A DNA stretch of 64,000 bases, taken from Pyrenula massariospora. Lineage: Eukaryota; Ascomycota; Eurotiomycetes; Pyrenulales; Pyrenulaceae. How positions within the stretch are numbered: position 1 is the first letter of the stretch; each line of letters starts with the position of its first letter. The notes below the pieces were generated by a model. The model worked only from the letters and a program-made list of their open reading frames with translations, was not told the origin of the DNA and searched no databases. A program made the position numbers and the translations under genes. The DNA lies in NCBI GenBank assembly GCA_021030905.1, contig JAGFMI010000003.1, positions 1,302,001 through 1,366,000 on the forward strand. The letters run 5' to 3'. Shown in pieces: positions 22,869 through 34,619 of this stretch.

Positions 22869-22985
22869 GGGGGACTGGCGCAACGGTAGCGCGGTACGTT
22901 CGCCGCGAGGCATATTATTGCGAGTTGATGTAACTAACTTGGTCCTCAGTTCGACTCCAGTTGAAGTTGGTATCGAAAGGTTGTC
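22869..22985 (+). ncRNA. tRNA-like Pol III relic or SINE-like head
   Basis: Contains a perfect box A (TGGCGCAACGG, 22876-22886) inside a D-arm that pairs GCGC/GCGC, and a near-perfect box B (GTTCGACTCC, 22949-22958) 62 nt downstream. The T-stem does not pair, no anticodon stem can be drawn, and the 3' acceptor strand is missing. So this is not a working tRNA as read; a decayed tRNA or the 5' head of a tRNA-derived SINE fits best. Confidence 0.4.
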
Positions 22986-23415
22986 TGTGTAACCGCACCT
23001 AATTCAGCCCGAATAAACTTGTCCTGATTGTGTCCAGTCAAATCAGGCGTTCCTCATTCCATCTGAATTTTTGCCATTCGGATGAATAGGACTTGTGGAA
23101 TAATATTGGCATTTCAAAAACTTCATCATTGATTAGCTATACGGCATTATCGAGACAAAGAGAACTATGATGAAACATGTAAATTTAAGTTTTAAATGCG
23201 GTGCTGGCGGGGGAGCTGCTAGGTGACGGTGAAGCAGACTTTCATTTTTTTGAGGCGCCAAGATTTTCGGACAAGAATTCCGCATCGCGACTTCTTTGCG
23301 TCTTCCACCTTTTGATTCGGATGAGCAGCACAGTATTATAAGACAGCTCTTTCGCGACTCCCTCTTCTCTCTGAGAGTCTCTTTCTTAGCAGGTGCAGGG
23401 CTTTGGGCTCCTCCT
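22986..23415. other. LSM5 promoter side, no gene seen
   Basis: 430 nt ahead of the LSM5 start. Nothing coding; pyrimidine-rich stretches occur near 23345-23395 just before the start codon. Confidence 0.5.
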
Positions 23416-23950
23416 ATGGCGTCTCAGCTTCTTCCTCTAGGTACCGGCAGCAGTTCAATCTCGCAGTTGAGTGCTAATTCTCGGCCACTCAGAATTAATC
23501 GACAAGTGCGTTGGGTCTCGCATCTGGGTCGTCATGAAAGGCGATAAAGGTATGTGGCGTTTCGATTGTTGTTCTAATGAACTTACATGCGTTCACAAAA
23601 CACTGACGTTAACCCCGTAGAATTTGCTGGAACCCTCCTCGGCTTTGATGATTACGTTAGTATGTTGTACTACAATTTTTTTCCGCCTGAATTTTGCTGA
23701 ATACATGTTAGACATGGTCCTCGAAGACGTGACGGAGTTGTAGGCTACCTTAAAGAGCCCACATGTCGATTGCCAGATTCTAACACTCTACAGCGACTAC
23801 ACCGGCGCGCAGATTAAGCTGCCGAAGATTCTGCTGAATGGTAACAACATCTGCATGGTGAGTAAATTCTAATCTTATGGCTCTCTATGTTCGGACTCCT
23901 AACATGACCTCCAGCTCATCCCTGGGGGAGAGGGACCCGGATCAATTTGA
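23416..23950 (+). CDS. LSM5: U6 snRNA-associated Sm-like protein LSm5
   Basis: Six small exons: 23416-23440, 23493-23549, 23621-23659, 23712-23739, 23794-23857 and 23915-23950. The five introns are 52, 71, 52, 54 and 57 nt, all GT-AG and phase-consistent, giving 82 aa. The protein opens MASQLLPL. Sm motif 1 covers SRIWVVMKGDKEFAGTLLGF, followed by DDYVNMVLEDVTE; Sm motif 2 covers KILLNGNNICMLIPGGEGP. LSm5 is one of seven proteins in the LSm2-8 ring on U6 snRNA (splicing) and the LSm1-7 ring (mRNA decay). Introns take up more than half of the gene. The match is over the full length, so I am confident of the identity. Confidence 0.95.
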
Positions 23951-24247
23951 TCGAGCTACTCTTCGCTCAGAAGATAGAACTCAGCCATTTCCACATGGGT
24001 CGATATCCCGGCAGTAGTAACGATGGGGGTGGCATGATTCTGCTGGCTCTATCCATATCGGGTACCAGCGGTAGAGAAAGGACGCGGAACAAACGGCTGT
24101 CACGTATTGACGCCCTCATTTGCTCAGAAGCGGTGGTGTTGCAAGCCTCCTTTTGAGAAGCTGGGAACAGAACTTCGACATTGAGAAACGTATGAGTAGA
24201 TACCGATAACGTATCTATTATCCACCAGCAGCCACCTAGATAATAGG

Positions 24248-25363
24248 TCACTTGATTGTGCCAGATAGCCGATTCAAAGTCTCCTCGCAGTCTTTCCAAC
24301 ATTCGCGAAGAATCTCTTCCGCGGGCTTCACATGCTTTATCAATCCAATCGCAGTACCAGCGTAAGTTGTCATCCTGCCTTCAGGTCCCCATCCTTCATC
24401 TCCTGCCTTCATTGCTTCTCGATACAATTTTGCGTTATCGTCATCGCTCATCCCTGCTTCCATGTCCTTATAAGTCCTATTCACTACCGCTCTCCCGTCG
24501 TAATCTACAGGCCAATCCAAAGTACCTCGGGCCACGTCATATATCTTGGTTCTTACTGTACTAGTGCCCCCATCTTTAACTCTCAAAATCTCCCGCTGGT
24601 ATCCTTTCGGAATAGTTGCCTCCTCTGCAGCCAGAAATCTCGTCCCCATACAAATTCCATGAGCGCCCAAGGCCAATGCTGCTGCGCATGCACGGCCATC
24701 AGCAATGCCTCCTGCTGCAACAACTGGAACATCAGTTCCCAGTTCTTTCAATGCGTCGACCGCTTCAGGCACCAATGCTGTCAGACCTGCGGATTGCATT
24801 AGTCCATGACCTCCTGCATCACTTCCTTGTAGCACCAAAACGTCAGGCCGTACAGTCTGTGCTACCTCCACTGCCTGCGCCACAGTTCCAACCTGTACCC
24901 AGACTTTTGTCCTTCCCCCGGTCGCCTCCCGCATTGCCTTTGCCCATGGGAGTAGGTCAGACAAGTGCACAGGAGCAAAAAGCCAGACAGCAGCAGGAGC
25001 GTGCTCCGCTACTGCCTTGACAGCGAGATCAAGATCACTACCCCACAGCTGGAAGCCTACGCCGATGGGAAGAAGGTTGTCTCGTGTTTTGATAGGCGGG
25101 GAGCCGTTTTTGATCATGTGGGAAGCGGCGGAGAGGTCAGACGCAAGACCTGATGTGTCAAAACCAGCGGCGAGGAAACCAAGGCCGCCAGATCGGGAGG
25201 CGGCTACCGCTAGAGGAGCCTTGGTAATGTTCGCCATTGGAGCCACAGCGATCAAAGGGTGGCGAACCCACGGGTAGTCCGTAGAAAGCCGGATGTTCAT
25301 ATTAGATTTGGACATGGCGTATGCTTGTTGCAAAGCTCGTGCAGGAGCGATTCTCATTGTCAT
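24248..25363 (-). CDS. Nitronate monooxygenase (2-nitropropane dioxygenase family)
   Basis: Single exon, 371 aa. An FMN-binding TIM barrel is shown by the N-terminal HPLIAVAPMANITKAPLA, SRSGGLGFLAAGF, then LQGSDAGGHG, AAGGIADGRAC and the phosphate-binding MGTRFLAAEEA. These flavoenzymes oxidise alkyl nitronates such as propionate-3-nitronate, a plant defence toxin, using oxygen. The gene is divergent from RPB11 with 506 nt between the starts. A start at the internal methionine 17 (MSKSNMN) would drop a short basic leader that could be a weak mitochondrial or peroxisomal signal; I kept the first ATG. The downstream edge lies 297 nt from the LSM5 stop. Confidence 0.9.
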   Translation of the reverse strand: MTMRIAPARALQQAYAMSKSNMNIRLSTDYPWVRHPLIAVAPMANITKAPLAVAASRSGGLGFLAAGFDTSGLASDLSAASHMIKNGSPPIKTRDNLLPIGVGFQLWGSDLDLAVKAVAEHAPAAVWLFAPVHLSDLLPWAKAMREATGGRTKVWVQVGTVAQAVEVAQTVRPDVLVLQGSDAGGHGLMQSAGLTALVPEAVDALKELGTDVPVVAAGGIADGRACAAALALGAHGICMGTRFLAAEEATIPKGYQREILRVKDGGTSTVRTKIYDVARGTLDWPVDYDGRAVVNRTYKDMEAGMSDDDNAKLYREAMKAGDEGWGPEGRMTTYAGTAIGLIKHVKPAEEILRECWKDCEETLNRLSGTIK

Positions 25364-25869
25364 TCATCAATGCAGCCAGCTCCAGCTCAGCGTAAGGAGA
25401 AGAATTTTGTGATCATTTAGGGTGGGAACGGTCATGAGTCTTTCTCATTCTATGTCCTTCCCTGCGAATGAACCGTAATGTGTCACTTGGAGTACTATAG
25501 GACAGGAGGCTCGACGATGTGATATCGGATTATGTGAGCAAGATCTGCCTTTCTCATCGGTCATGACCAAGTTCCCAATCTTGCATTTAGTCATCGCAAG
25601 GATGTTAGCTTTACGGCTCGGATTCTTCGGGTCGGACGTCGACTTTTGTCCGCCACAATAATTGAAGGATTGCCTACTCTCATCTGAAGCGTTGCACCAT
25701 CTATCGATTTATCTCTTCGAATACGCATTATTACGATCTCTCACCATTTATCGAGCTTCTCCAGATTTCCGAAGTTTGACGTATCATCCCGACGCTGCGC
25801 GTTGGTTCCGGTAGCATCCATAGACGATCCCTTAGTCCTCACGATCTTCACAAACAGTTTCACCGAAAA
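25364..25869. promoter_or_regulatory. Shared divergent promoter region of the monooxygenase gene and RPB11
   Basis: 506 nt between two divergent starts. No frame of note. No TATA or operator that I can name; the sequence just 5' of the RPB11 start is CT-rich. Confidence 0.45.
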
Positions 25870-27133
25870 ATGAACGCTCCAGACAGGTCAGTGACAAAAC
25901 CGCATCCCTTCTTCATCACCAATCTGTGTTCCGTCGCTCCTTCCGCGGCACGCTTGAATCTGTCAGGCGGCATGTGGAAGGCACTCGATCGTGCCTTCCC
26001 CAAGAAGGGTCTGCGGATTGCTGGTGGCGCGTCAGATTAAATATCCATCAATGCGCCTACCCAACAATTCCTCATAAGCCACGGAAGAACCTTTCCACTT
26101 CACCTTGTCAAAGTGTCAGACCAACCAGACATGACTTCGTCCCGCACTCCCTCTGAGCCACCTCCGCAGTGGGAAAACGACGCTGCTGCTGAGCGCTACA
26201 ATCGATTGCGCGCAGACCCGTTCACCGTTGAAAGACTTGGTAAGACCTCGAATCGGGCAGATGCCTCCGTTGCCCGTAGCTTCATGCGAGAAGAACCAAG
26301 TCCTAGGTGCGTCCACTGTCGCTCATCACCCGCTGAAGATGCGGGATGCCGCCGTAAGGGAAATTCGAGGAAGCTGCAAACGCCGATGTTTCAAATCACT
26401 ACCGGGTCTCACCTTCTTGTTGCCTGCCTATTGCGTCACTGCGTCGAGCGACTTTTGCCTGAGGGACTCTAATTCTTCATCTTGCGATTTCCTTGAGATC
26501 CATGCCATCTACAAAAATTTCTACTCTACGCAATCCCCTCTACTTACGGCTTCTATATCTGAATATGACATCTCGTCCTGCCAATTTCCACCGGGACTTC
26601 CTCCCCCATCATCCTTCCAACACCCTACCGCAGCATGGGTCAGCCAATGATACCACCGCTGACAATATGGAGAACAGACACGAACTCTTCATTTTGGGAG
26701 ACGACGAGAAGAAAGTCGTTGAAGAGGTCGACACCCGTAAGTTATCGTGCGAGGAACCTTCAATACCAAGTGGATTGACGCAAGCCACTAGGGGTTCCAA
26801 ACTGTTCAGTATTCACTTTCAACAAAGAGGATCACACTCTCGGCAACATGATTCGTTCTCGTCTCCTACAGAGCCCTCATGTCCAGTTCTCGGGCTACAA
26901 GGTATTCTTCAGCCCTCGGTGGTTGCTAGCTTTAGTCTCACCATGTTCAGGTCCCTCACCCTGTTTTTCCCACCTTCCTTCTGCGCGTTCAGACCGATGG
27001 CGAAATCTCTCCCCGCGAAGCACTTCTCACAGCCTGCAAAGACCTCGTCAGCGATCTCAGCACCTTGAGCCGCGAATTCACCAAGGAATTTGAGTTGCGT
27101 AAAATGGCTCAGAATACTCAGAGCGATGGCTAG
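25870..27133 (+). CDS. RPB11: RNA polymerase II subunit RPB11
   Basis: Four exons: 25870-25886, 26678-26736, 26792-26901 and 26951-27133, giving 122 aa, the normal length. Exon 1 encodes MNAPDR, identical to the known yeast N-terminus, and splices in phase to [13 protein letters not shown]. The core then reads [31 protein letters not shown], and [23 protein letters not shown]11 pairs with RPB3 in the Pol II assembly platform. The oddity is intron 1: 791 nt (25887-26677), while introns 2 and 3 are 55 and 49 nt. It contains a separate spliced ORF candidate. A start at an ATG inside the intron (26553 or 26666) would replace the conserved N-terminus, so I prefer the long-intron model. Confidence 0.92.
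26131..26650 (+). CDS. Spliced ORF candidate nested in RPB11 intron 1
   Basis: ATG at 26131, exon to 26239, a 61-nt GT-AG intron (GTAAGA...CCAAG, 26240-26300), then exon 26301-26650 in phase, giving 152 aa. The first part reads like real protein ([18 protein letters not shown], then [16 protein letters not shown]). The last 80 residues look less constrained and may be intron or UTR. I do not recognise a family. It shares strand with its host gene. It could be a nested gene, an alternative upstream transcript of RPB11, or chance. Confidence 0.3.
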
Positions 27134-27553
27134 GGCCTACCCTATAGGTTAACAGGACCATCGGTGGTGTTTTGCATGGAAAGCGGCGTCAAGTTTCATT
27201 GTAGCGATCTTGGAGTGATATGGACCTTCCGGTATACCCTAAATGGCGTGCAAAACAGTGAAAATATCCCGGGCTTTGAGCTAAAAGCAAGTTTAGAGTT
27301 GTCTTGAATTGTGGCGTTCGTTTCTTCATGCTTCGGTCGTACTATAAGATAATGGAAGCATTTCGCAAGATCTCTCAACTCATGTCCTAATTCTACTTAG
27401 CGCGATACGCAAGCAGAATAGGCTTGGCATGACCCCGGTTTCTCAAAACGCATAATCCCAATAACTTTTGCCTGCTTCATCCGGTGACGCCCATGCGACG
27501 CTTCCACCTGCGTGGTTGACTTCATTCTTTGAGTAGCGGGTAAAAGCTCAGCA
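27134..27553. other. RPB11-PAN1 spacer
   Basis: 420 nt between RPB11 stop and PAN1 start. Holds the PAN1 promoter; no coding sign. Confidence 0.5.
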
Positions 27554-30500
27554 ATGTATTCCCAGTCCAATTCTTTCCTTGGTGGTGGCAATGCCAGCCG
27601 CCCTGGACCCGCCGGATATGGGCAGCAACAGTCCTTTTCTGGATTCCAGCAACCTCAGCAGCAACAGAACAGCTTCGGGCCCCAGCCTACTGGCTTTGGT
27701 GGAGGTCCTATGCAACCACAAGCAACTGGCTTTCCAGGTTATGTTCAGCAATCGAATTTCCAAACTCCACAACAGCAACCTGCCTTCACAGGCTACCCTC
27801 CTCAAAACCAAGCTCCTCCGCAGCAATCCTATCAGCCTCCATCTCAACCTCAACCGCAGCAGCAGCAAGCGCAGCCAACTGCAGCTCCTATTCGACCTCA
27901 ACAAACTTCTTCGCAAATAGCTCAATCTTTCCAATCTTCAGCGGCCCCGCCTCCGACACCGCCAAAGAACGACAAGAGCAAAAAGATTCCGAACATACGG
28001 TTATCTTTCATCACAGCGACCGATCAAGCCAAGTTTGAGCAGTTGTTCAAATCGGCGGTCGGGGACAATCAAGCGCTTGATGGTGAGGTTCACAATGCAA
28101 GGGAAAGAAGGAAACGCTAATAAGTGTTGCAGGTGAGAAGGCGAAAGACCTTCTCCTCCGGTCAAAGCTCCCTGGGAGCGCCTTGGCGCAAATATGGTCA
28201 GTTTCTCAGTGCTCGGTCTACGGCTGGACTTACGATGCATAGGGTCCTTTCAGATACAACCAAATCCGGCCAGCTTCTCTTCCCCGAATTCGCCCTCGCA
28301 ATGTATCTATGCAACCTCAGATTGACTGGCAAAGAGCTGCCTGCAAAACTACCGGATAAAGTTGCCAATGAAGTATCGAGTATGGTTGACATTATCTCCT
28401 TCGGAGTAGTAGATGATCAGCCTCCGCCTCCACCTGCGCGAACAAATGTCCCGAATTTTGAGGCTCCGTTGCGGCAGAATGCTGCGTCCCCACCGGCACC
28501 TCAGCAGCCGCAACCGCAACAACCTTCCAATTCTCAGCTCTTATCTCAGCTCACTTCGCAGCCCACCGGCTTCTATAACCAGGCAACTGGCTTTCAACCC
28601 GGTCTACAATCTCAGCCTACAGGATTTACTCCTCAAAACCAAAACTTCCAGAGCCAACCTACGGGGTTTGGCTCAAATCCTCAAACGACCGGATACAGTG
28701 GTCCTCGGCCACCCATGCCTCCTATGCCTACCGGCTTTCCCGGCAGTAATCTTTCCCCCGCTCAAACAGGTCCTAACTCACTACAAGCTCAGCCCACAGG
28801 TGTTCCTGGTCAGTGGGGCTTTGTCAATACACCAGCGGGAGGTCTACCGGGTATTCGAGAAATGCAGCAGCAGCTAATGCCTCAACCCGGGAGAGAAGCG
28901 GGATTCTCAACCCAAGGTCTGGCCGGAAGTGCGAAAATTCCATGGGCGGTAACTAAGGAAGAAAAGAAAATCTATGATCAGTTGTTCAAAGCTTGGGATG
29001 GCTTCAACAAGGGCTTTATTGGCGGAGATGTCGCGATTGAAATCATGGGTCAGAGTGGACTTGACCAGAAAGATCTCGAGGCCATTTGGACACTATCAGA
29101 TCCCAACAATCGAGGTCGACTTGATATGGATGAGTTTGCAGTTGCAATGCATTTAATCTACCGTAAGCTGAACGGTTATCCGGTTCCAGCTCGCTTACCA
29201 CCCGAATTGATTCCTCCCTCAACTCGAAACTTCAATAATTCGATCGATACGGTCAAGTCTCTATTATCACAAGATGCGCAATCACGCAAGGATACTGGGG
29301 CGTTCTTACAACCTCAAAAGACCGGTGTCAGCTATCTGAAAACCCACTCATTCAGAAGTGGAAGCAGCTCTCCATCATTCGGCCGCAAGGATGCGACTGT
29401 GTTCAGAAACAACGACGATGATATTGGCTACAGGTCTAGCGCCAGGAGAAGGATAGGTGGCGGTGGAAGAACACCGTCGCCAGTGCAGCCCGGCTCGCCG
29501 TCCTCTGAGACGTCCACAGACGATCTTTCTGCAGATCAGATCAGGAAGAAAATCCGTGAGAAAAAGATATTGATTGACGCGACAGACTTCAAAGATGAGA
29601 CCGCAGCAGAAGACGATGATGTTTTAGATAGGAGAGACAGACGCGAGGCAGAGGACCTCTTTCGACAAATCAGACGTCTCCAGGATGACATCGACACCCA
29701 TCCAAACGCGGCATTTGCGACTTCGGACTCAGCGGCTGAACGACGGGCAATGCGGAGACAATTGCAGAAATACCAGGATAAGATGCCGGAATTAGCCTCG
29801 AACGTTCGCAGAGCTGAACGAAATATTGCAGAAGCTAAGCTCGAACTGTTTCGTCTAAGAGACGCCAAGGCACATCCAAACAGTTCTTTAAACATAGTTG
29901 GGACCGGGCCTGGAGGCTCAATTACTGAAGGTGACAGGATCAAAGCTCGAGCAAGAGCCAAAATGCAAGCTAGAGCCGCAGAATTAGCTGGTCGGCCTCC
30001 ACCGCCAACTGATGATGGCTCCGCGCAGGAACGTTTAGAGCAGGAAAGAAGTCGCGTCAACGCAGAACAAGATCGCAACGAGCGCATGACTCGCGATGTT
30101 GAAGAGAGCGTACGGGATTTCACAGGTAGCCTAGAGGACGGATTACGTGAGACTGGAGAGAATGCAACTCAAGATCATGAGAAGCGAAGATGGGAGGAAG
30201 CACTCGGTGTTGAAGATGAGATCAAGGAACTCATCTTCGATCTTCAGAGAAGCAGTAGGACGGCGCGCGTCAGAAAGGAAGAGTATGCATATTTAACCCT
30301 TTTATGGATAGCTCGCTCACTCTTGCAGGCAATCTCGTTCAGCTCCTCGAACAGCTTCATCTTCTTACAATGGTGAGGCTACTGCTTCTAATGGCGACGT
30401 GCCTGTCCGACCACCTCCTCAACCTTCAAGTACTTCGTCCTCTTTCGCCGGCCATAGTCAACAGGATCGTGTTGCAACTGCAAAGGAGAAAGCTATGAAG

Positions 30501-32138
30501 CGCATTCAAGAGAGGATGGCGGCCGCCGGTATAAAGACGGCCGACGCTGGAGAGACTCTGCTGCAACGTCAGGAACGGGAGAAGAGAGAGCGCGAAGACC
30601 GCTTGAAGCGCGCAGAAGCTGAAGATGCCAAGAGGGAGCAAGAGCGACAGCAAAGACTACAGAGCGAACAAACACCCGCCCCGCCTACGGCTAAGGACCC
30701 GCCCAAGAAACCGCCACCGCCTCCGTCGCGGAAGGGACGCGCAGACAGTGCAGGACAATCAGATAAGCAAACAGCAGAAGCGCAAGCTAAAGCAGTTGCG
30801 GAGCAAGAGATTGAAATTGATCTCAAACGTCAGCAAGAAGAGCAAGAAGCAGAAAGTCAAAGGCTCCAGTACGTTTCCTTAGGTTCCTTCGAACTTGATA
30901 GATGACTAACATGTCATAGAAATGAAGCAAGAAAGCAAGAAGAAGACTTGGTTCGCGAGCAAGAAGCCTCCCAAGCGCGTCTCAAGGCCCTCGAGGAACA
31001 GGTCAAAGCTGGCAAAATCAAAAAGCAAGAAGAGAAACGTCGAAAACAAGCGGCTGAGAAGGAGGCCAAAGAAAAAGAGGCCAAGCTCGCTGCTCAAAAA
31101 GCCGAGCTTGAAGCTGCCCGAGAACGTGAACGCCAGCTCCAGCTTCAGCTTGAGAGCCTTGGAGACGACGATTCATCAGACGAGGAAGGTCCGCAGGAAA
31201 TCACTCCCCAAGAGTCTACGCCCGCAAGCAGCCAAGTTCTCTCTAGAGACGCAGTTTCTCCACCAATTGCTCCGCCTCCACCACCTACCGTACCCAAAGA
31301 AATTACGCCTGTAAGTAGTCCGCCAAGCGCTCCAGCTCTCCCAGCAGAAACAGAATCGAAGAATCCTTACTTCAAGAAGATGTCTCATTCGAGTGAGGCA
31401 AGTACGCCAGCTGCGGCTCCACCATTGCCGCCGGCGCAGACGCTCTCGCCCCCAGCGGTTAAAGAATCTACAAACCCATTCCATCGCTTAGCGCAACAGG
31501 AGACCGCTAAGCCACTAACACCGACCATCACAGGAGGAGGTTCTCGACGCCGACCAGATGAGGATGATTGGTCTGCTGGTGAGTCGGATCGAGACTCTGA
31601 TGATGAAGACGAGCCTCCAGCGGGTGGTAGCGCAAAGCAGCTTGCTAGCATACTCTTTGGGACCATGGGGCCCCCTAGACCTCTGAGTGCCATGGATCAA
31701 AAAGACTCTACAAGCAAACCGGCGACTCCCGTGCAGGACGTAGCCTCACCTAGTGAGCCGCCACCGATGCCAGGAGCCTTCGACGACTCAACAGCCCCTC
31801 CAGCTCCCCTGCCACCACCGCCTGTACCAGCAGTTGCCCCTCCCACATCAGACTCGGCTGATGCTCCCGCTGCCCCTCCGCCGCCACCTCCAATGCCTAG
31901 CTTGGGTGCCCCGCCTCCACCCCCAATGCCTTCTGGTGGTGCTCCTCCTCCCCCTCCCCCACCACCTGGTGGCGCACCAGGCGGGGCTCCGCCTCCGCCG
32001 CCAATGCCGTCGATGCCTAAAGGAGAAGGTGCGGGTCGCGGAGCGCTACTGGGGCAAATTCAAGCTGGCAAGGGTTTGAAGAAGGTACAAACTAAAGACC
32101 GAAGTGCCAGTGCCGTCGCAGGAAAGGTTTTGGGCTAG
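27554..32138 (+). CDS. PAN1: Actin cytoskeleton-regulatory complex protein PAN1
   Basis: Five exons: 27554-28082, 28133-28196, 28243-30282, 30329-30868 and 30920-32138. Introns of 50, 46, 46 and 51 nt all keep phase, giving 1,463 aa, as usual for fungal Pan1. Order: a Gln/Pro-rich N-terminus with PTGF repeats; EH domain 1 at about 150-245; more repeats of the QPTGF type, several fitting the LxxQxTG sites phosphorylated by Ark1/Prk1 kinases; EH domain 2 at about 430-530 (ending [19 protein letters not shown]); a long charged coiled coil; then a proline-rich tail and a WH2-like actin-binding end ([18 protein letters not shown]). Pan1 activates Arp2/3 during endocytosis together with End3 and Sla1. 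The polyproline run near 31800-32010 would bind SH3 proteins or profilin. Nothing is broken. Confidence 0.95.
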
Positions 32139-32530
32139 GCGAAGTCATTGCTCAGCAAGCCTTAAGGCTGTCGCCAGGCTGGTTGTACAAGTCATCGGAT
32201 GATCATACGCGGATATGTGTACATTTAATTGCAAATATGGATTGTACAGATTAGCTCAGCATCTTTTCCGTACTTTATAATTCAGAATGTCATCAGGTGA
32301 CAATTGCGCCCGGCTGAAAATCATGCTCCCTGAGAGTGATGGTCCGTGCATATCCGGTGTTGTCACCGAGCAAACGTGGCAAACAACGCGTTTCGCGAGA
32401 CGCGTCTCCCCGCAAAATCTCCAAGTGCCCACTAGCAAGCGTCAGAGGCATAACGATTCCTGCGATTTTTCACTTCTTTATGGTATGATCTCTCGACATC
32501 TTGTGCCAACATAGAGTGGAGGCAATAATC
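32139..32530. other. PAN1-kinetochore gene spacer
   Basis: 392 nt with PAN1 3' end and the next promoter. A short open frame at 32287-32514 has no motif. Confidence 0.5.
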
Positions 32531-34619
32531 ATGGCGCCTCCCAACCGCGAAGAGCGCCGTCAGATGCGGCAGCGCGGCGCGGCGTACGTTTGAGACCCTT
32601 TTTTATTCCCCCTCCCCCTCTTTCACCATTTCCTCCTCGGACCGAGGATGGTCCGAATCAGTGCTGACTATGTGGCCGGTGTGTTTTAGGTCACGAAAAA
32701 TTAATGCTGTCGATTTCGGGATCTCTTTTGAGGCAAATGCCGGACGGAGGGGGAGCCGGAAGACGAGAACGCCAACACCAACTGCAAACATCAGGAAGGG
32801 GAGCAAGACACCTATGACTGGCAGGAGAGGGAGGAGTGCTAGCGTGCAGAGGTCGGAGAGGACACCGAGGTTGAGGGAGGTCAGTGAGAATGTTGGTGCT
32901 GGGAAGAGGAAGAGCTCGGGAGTTGATGTTGCGGTTGGAGATGGGAAGAGGAGGAAGACTGGGAATTTGGAGCCTGTTGATGAAGGTTCCAAGGCCTACG
33001 AGAGCGAGAATGTCGTGGATACCCCGCAGGATGGCGAGAAAGAAAACATCACACCGGAAAGCCTGGTCACCGATCTGGCACAAGGTCAAGAGAATGAAGA
33101 GCCGCCTCAGAAATCTACAAAGAAGAGGAAGAAGCGAAAGTCTATCGGCCAGAGCCGGAAGAAACGAAGATCTTCGGGGGAAGCGTCTGCAGCTTCTGCA
33201 CGGTTTGAATTAGCTAGTACAGGCCCGGCTGAATTGGCAGAAGGCCGGGTGCAAGCCGTAGCTGGCTCTGAGGAAATGGATATGAGGCCAGACATGCCAT
33301 CCGAGGATGTTAAAGAGGAGTGGCAAGATGAAGAAGAGGGTACCGGCCACGAAATGAAGTCGCCAGGGAACCCCCAACAGCAAGGTTCTCCACGGAGCAA
33401 CAAACCGAGGAGGAAGAAAAGGAGGTCGATAGGTCAGCGCAAGAAGAAGAGACGCTCTTCTGACCTACAGAGTTCTGGACCCAGCCTCGCGCAACACGAA
33501 GAGCCCGAAATAACAATGCCAGAGGAGGCCCAAAATGAGGAAGCAGACCGAGATCCTACGTCGTTGCATCTACCATTACCCTCTACCAATGAACATCGGC
33601 CAAGAAGGCGACGTTCAGCAGATATGCATGACTTTGAAGCAGGCAGAGAAGACTCAGACGAATCAGAATGGGAGCCAGCAGATGCAGAAGAAGATCAAAC
33701 TGAGCAGCTGGAACTTGATGAGACTCTGACTACAAATCCAACATTGAGTAGAACAGCAGCTTCATCTGCCACTACAAATCCGTCGTCCAAGTCGAAGAAG
33801 AAGATTCGGAAAGAAACAAATCTACCAGCGCAGAGGGCCAAGAGGAGAAGATCTCATACTTCTACAGCTTCAGGGCCAATTACCAATCGGAAACAACAAG
33901 ATGGGTCGATCCCTATCCTGATTCATCGCCATACCAATCTCTGGTCTCTTCCTACCATCGTAGAAGAGTCATCGACCGTCCCACACGATGATGAGGAAGA
34001 ATCCCATCACTCCCACCACCCAGATCCACTTCATGACTCCTTCACCACGCGTCAAATACCTAACGCCATCGACGTCCTTGCTCAGATATGCCGTGAAACA
34101 ATTGAGACCGCTATCGAGAACCTTCCAACGCAAAACTCCTCAGTCACAACTAGTAACAACAAGACAAGCAGAATAGCCCTCCGCCGCCAACGCGCCGCTC
34201 TCGAAACCTTCGGAGAAAAAATGGAAGACCGCCTCTTCCAGATGAGCCAGCTTCTCGACCAGAAAACAACCCTTGAGAAGAGGGTAAAAGCGAGTAGAAA
34301 GCAGCGCGCAGAAGTACAGGCGAGGTGGTTTGCTGTGAAAAAACGGAGAGAGGAGGTGGCGCTAAAGACCGATGAGGTGAGGAGGAAGAATTGGGAGATG
34401 GAAGCGGAAGTTGAGGGGAGGAGGGCGTTGAGTTGGGCCGCAGGAAGGGTGGAAGCGGGCTTAGAGAAGGGTGAGCCTGAAGCGGAGGCGGGACTAGAGT
34501 TTAGGATTAGGGACGTAGCGGGGAAGGTCGGGCGTGGGGAGGAGGGAGGGCTGTTGGATAGGGTAAAGGCTTTTAATGAGATGTTGGAGGGTATGGCGAA
34601 CGCATTGGAGGGAAGATGA
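32531..34619 (+). CDS. Probable inner-kinetochore subunit, CENP-U/Ame1-like
   Basis: Exon 1 32531-32583, a 106-nt intron (32584-32689), exon 2 32690-34619; 660 aa. The N-terminus opens MAPPNREERRQMRQRG and continues into KINAVDFGISFEANAGR. A long basic, serine-rich disordered part has KKRRSIGQ/KKRRSSG-type repeats that look like nuclear localisation or AT-hook-like signals. The C-terminal 230 residues contain GSIPILIHRHTNLWSLP, AIDVLAQICRETIETAI, then a coiled coil. That order matches, from memory, fungal proteins carrying the Ame1/CENP-U domain, which with Okp1/CENP-Q joins the centromere to the Mis12 complex. Without a profile search another coiled-coil nuclear protein remains possible. The gene sits tail-to-head between PAN1 and the RdRP. 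Confidence 0.6.

Noticed and set aside
22869-22985. Functional tRNA gene
   Set aside because: A and B boxes are present but T-stem, anticodon stem and acceptor stem do not pair.
26553-27133. RPB11 starting from an ATG inside its first intron
   Set aside because: It would lose the canonical MNAPDR start that is found at 25870 with a matching splice donor and phase.
29536-30123. 195-codon frame antisense to PAN1
   Set aside because: Serine/arginine-rich mirror of the charged coiled-coil exon of PAN1.
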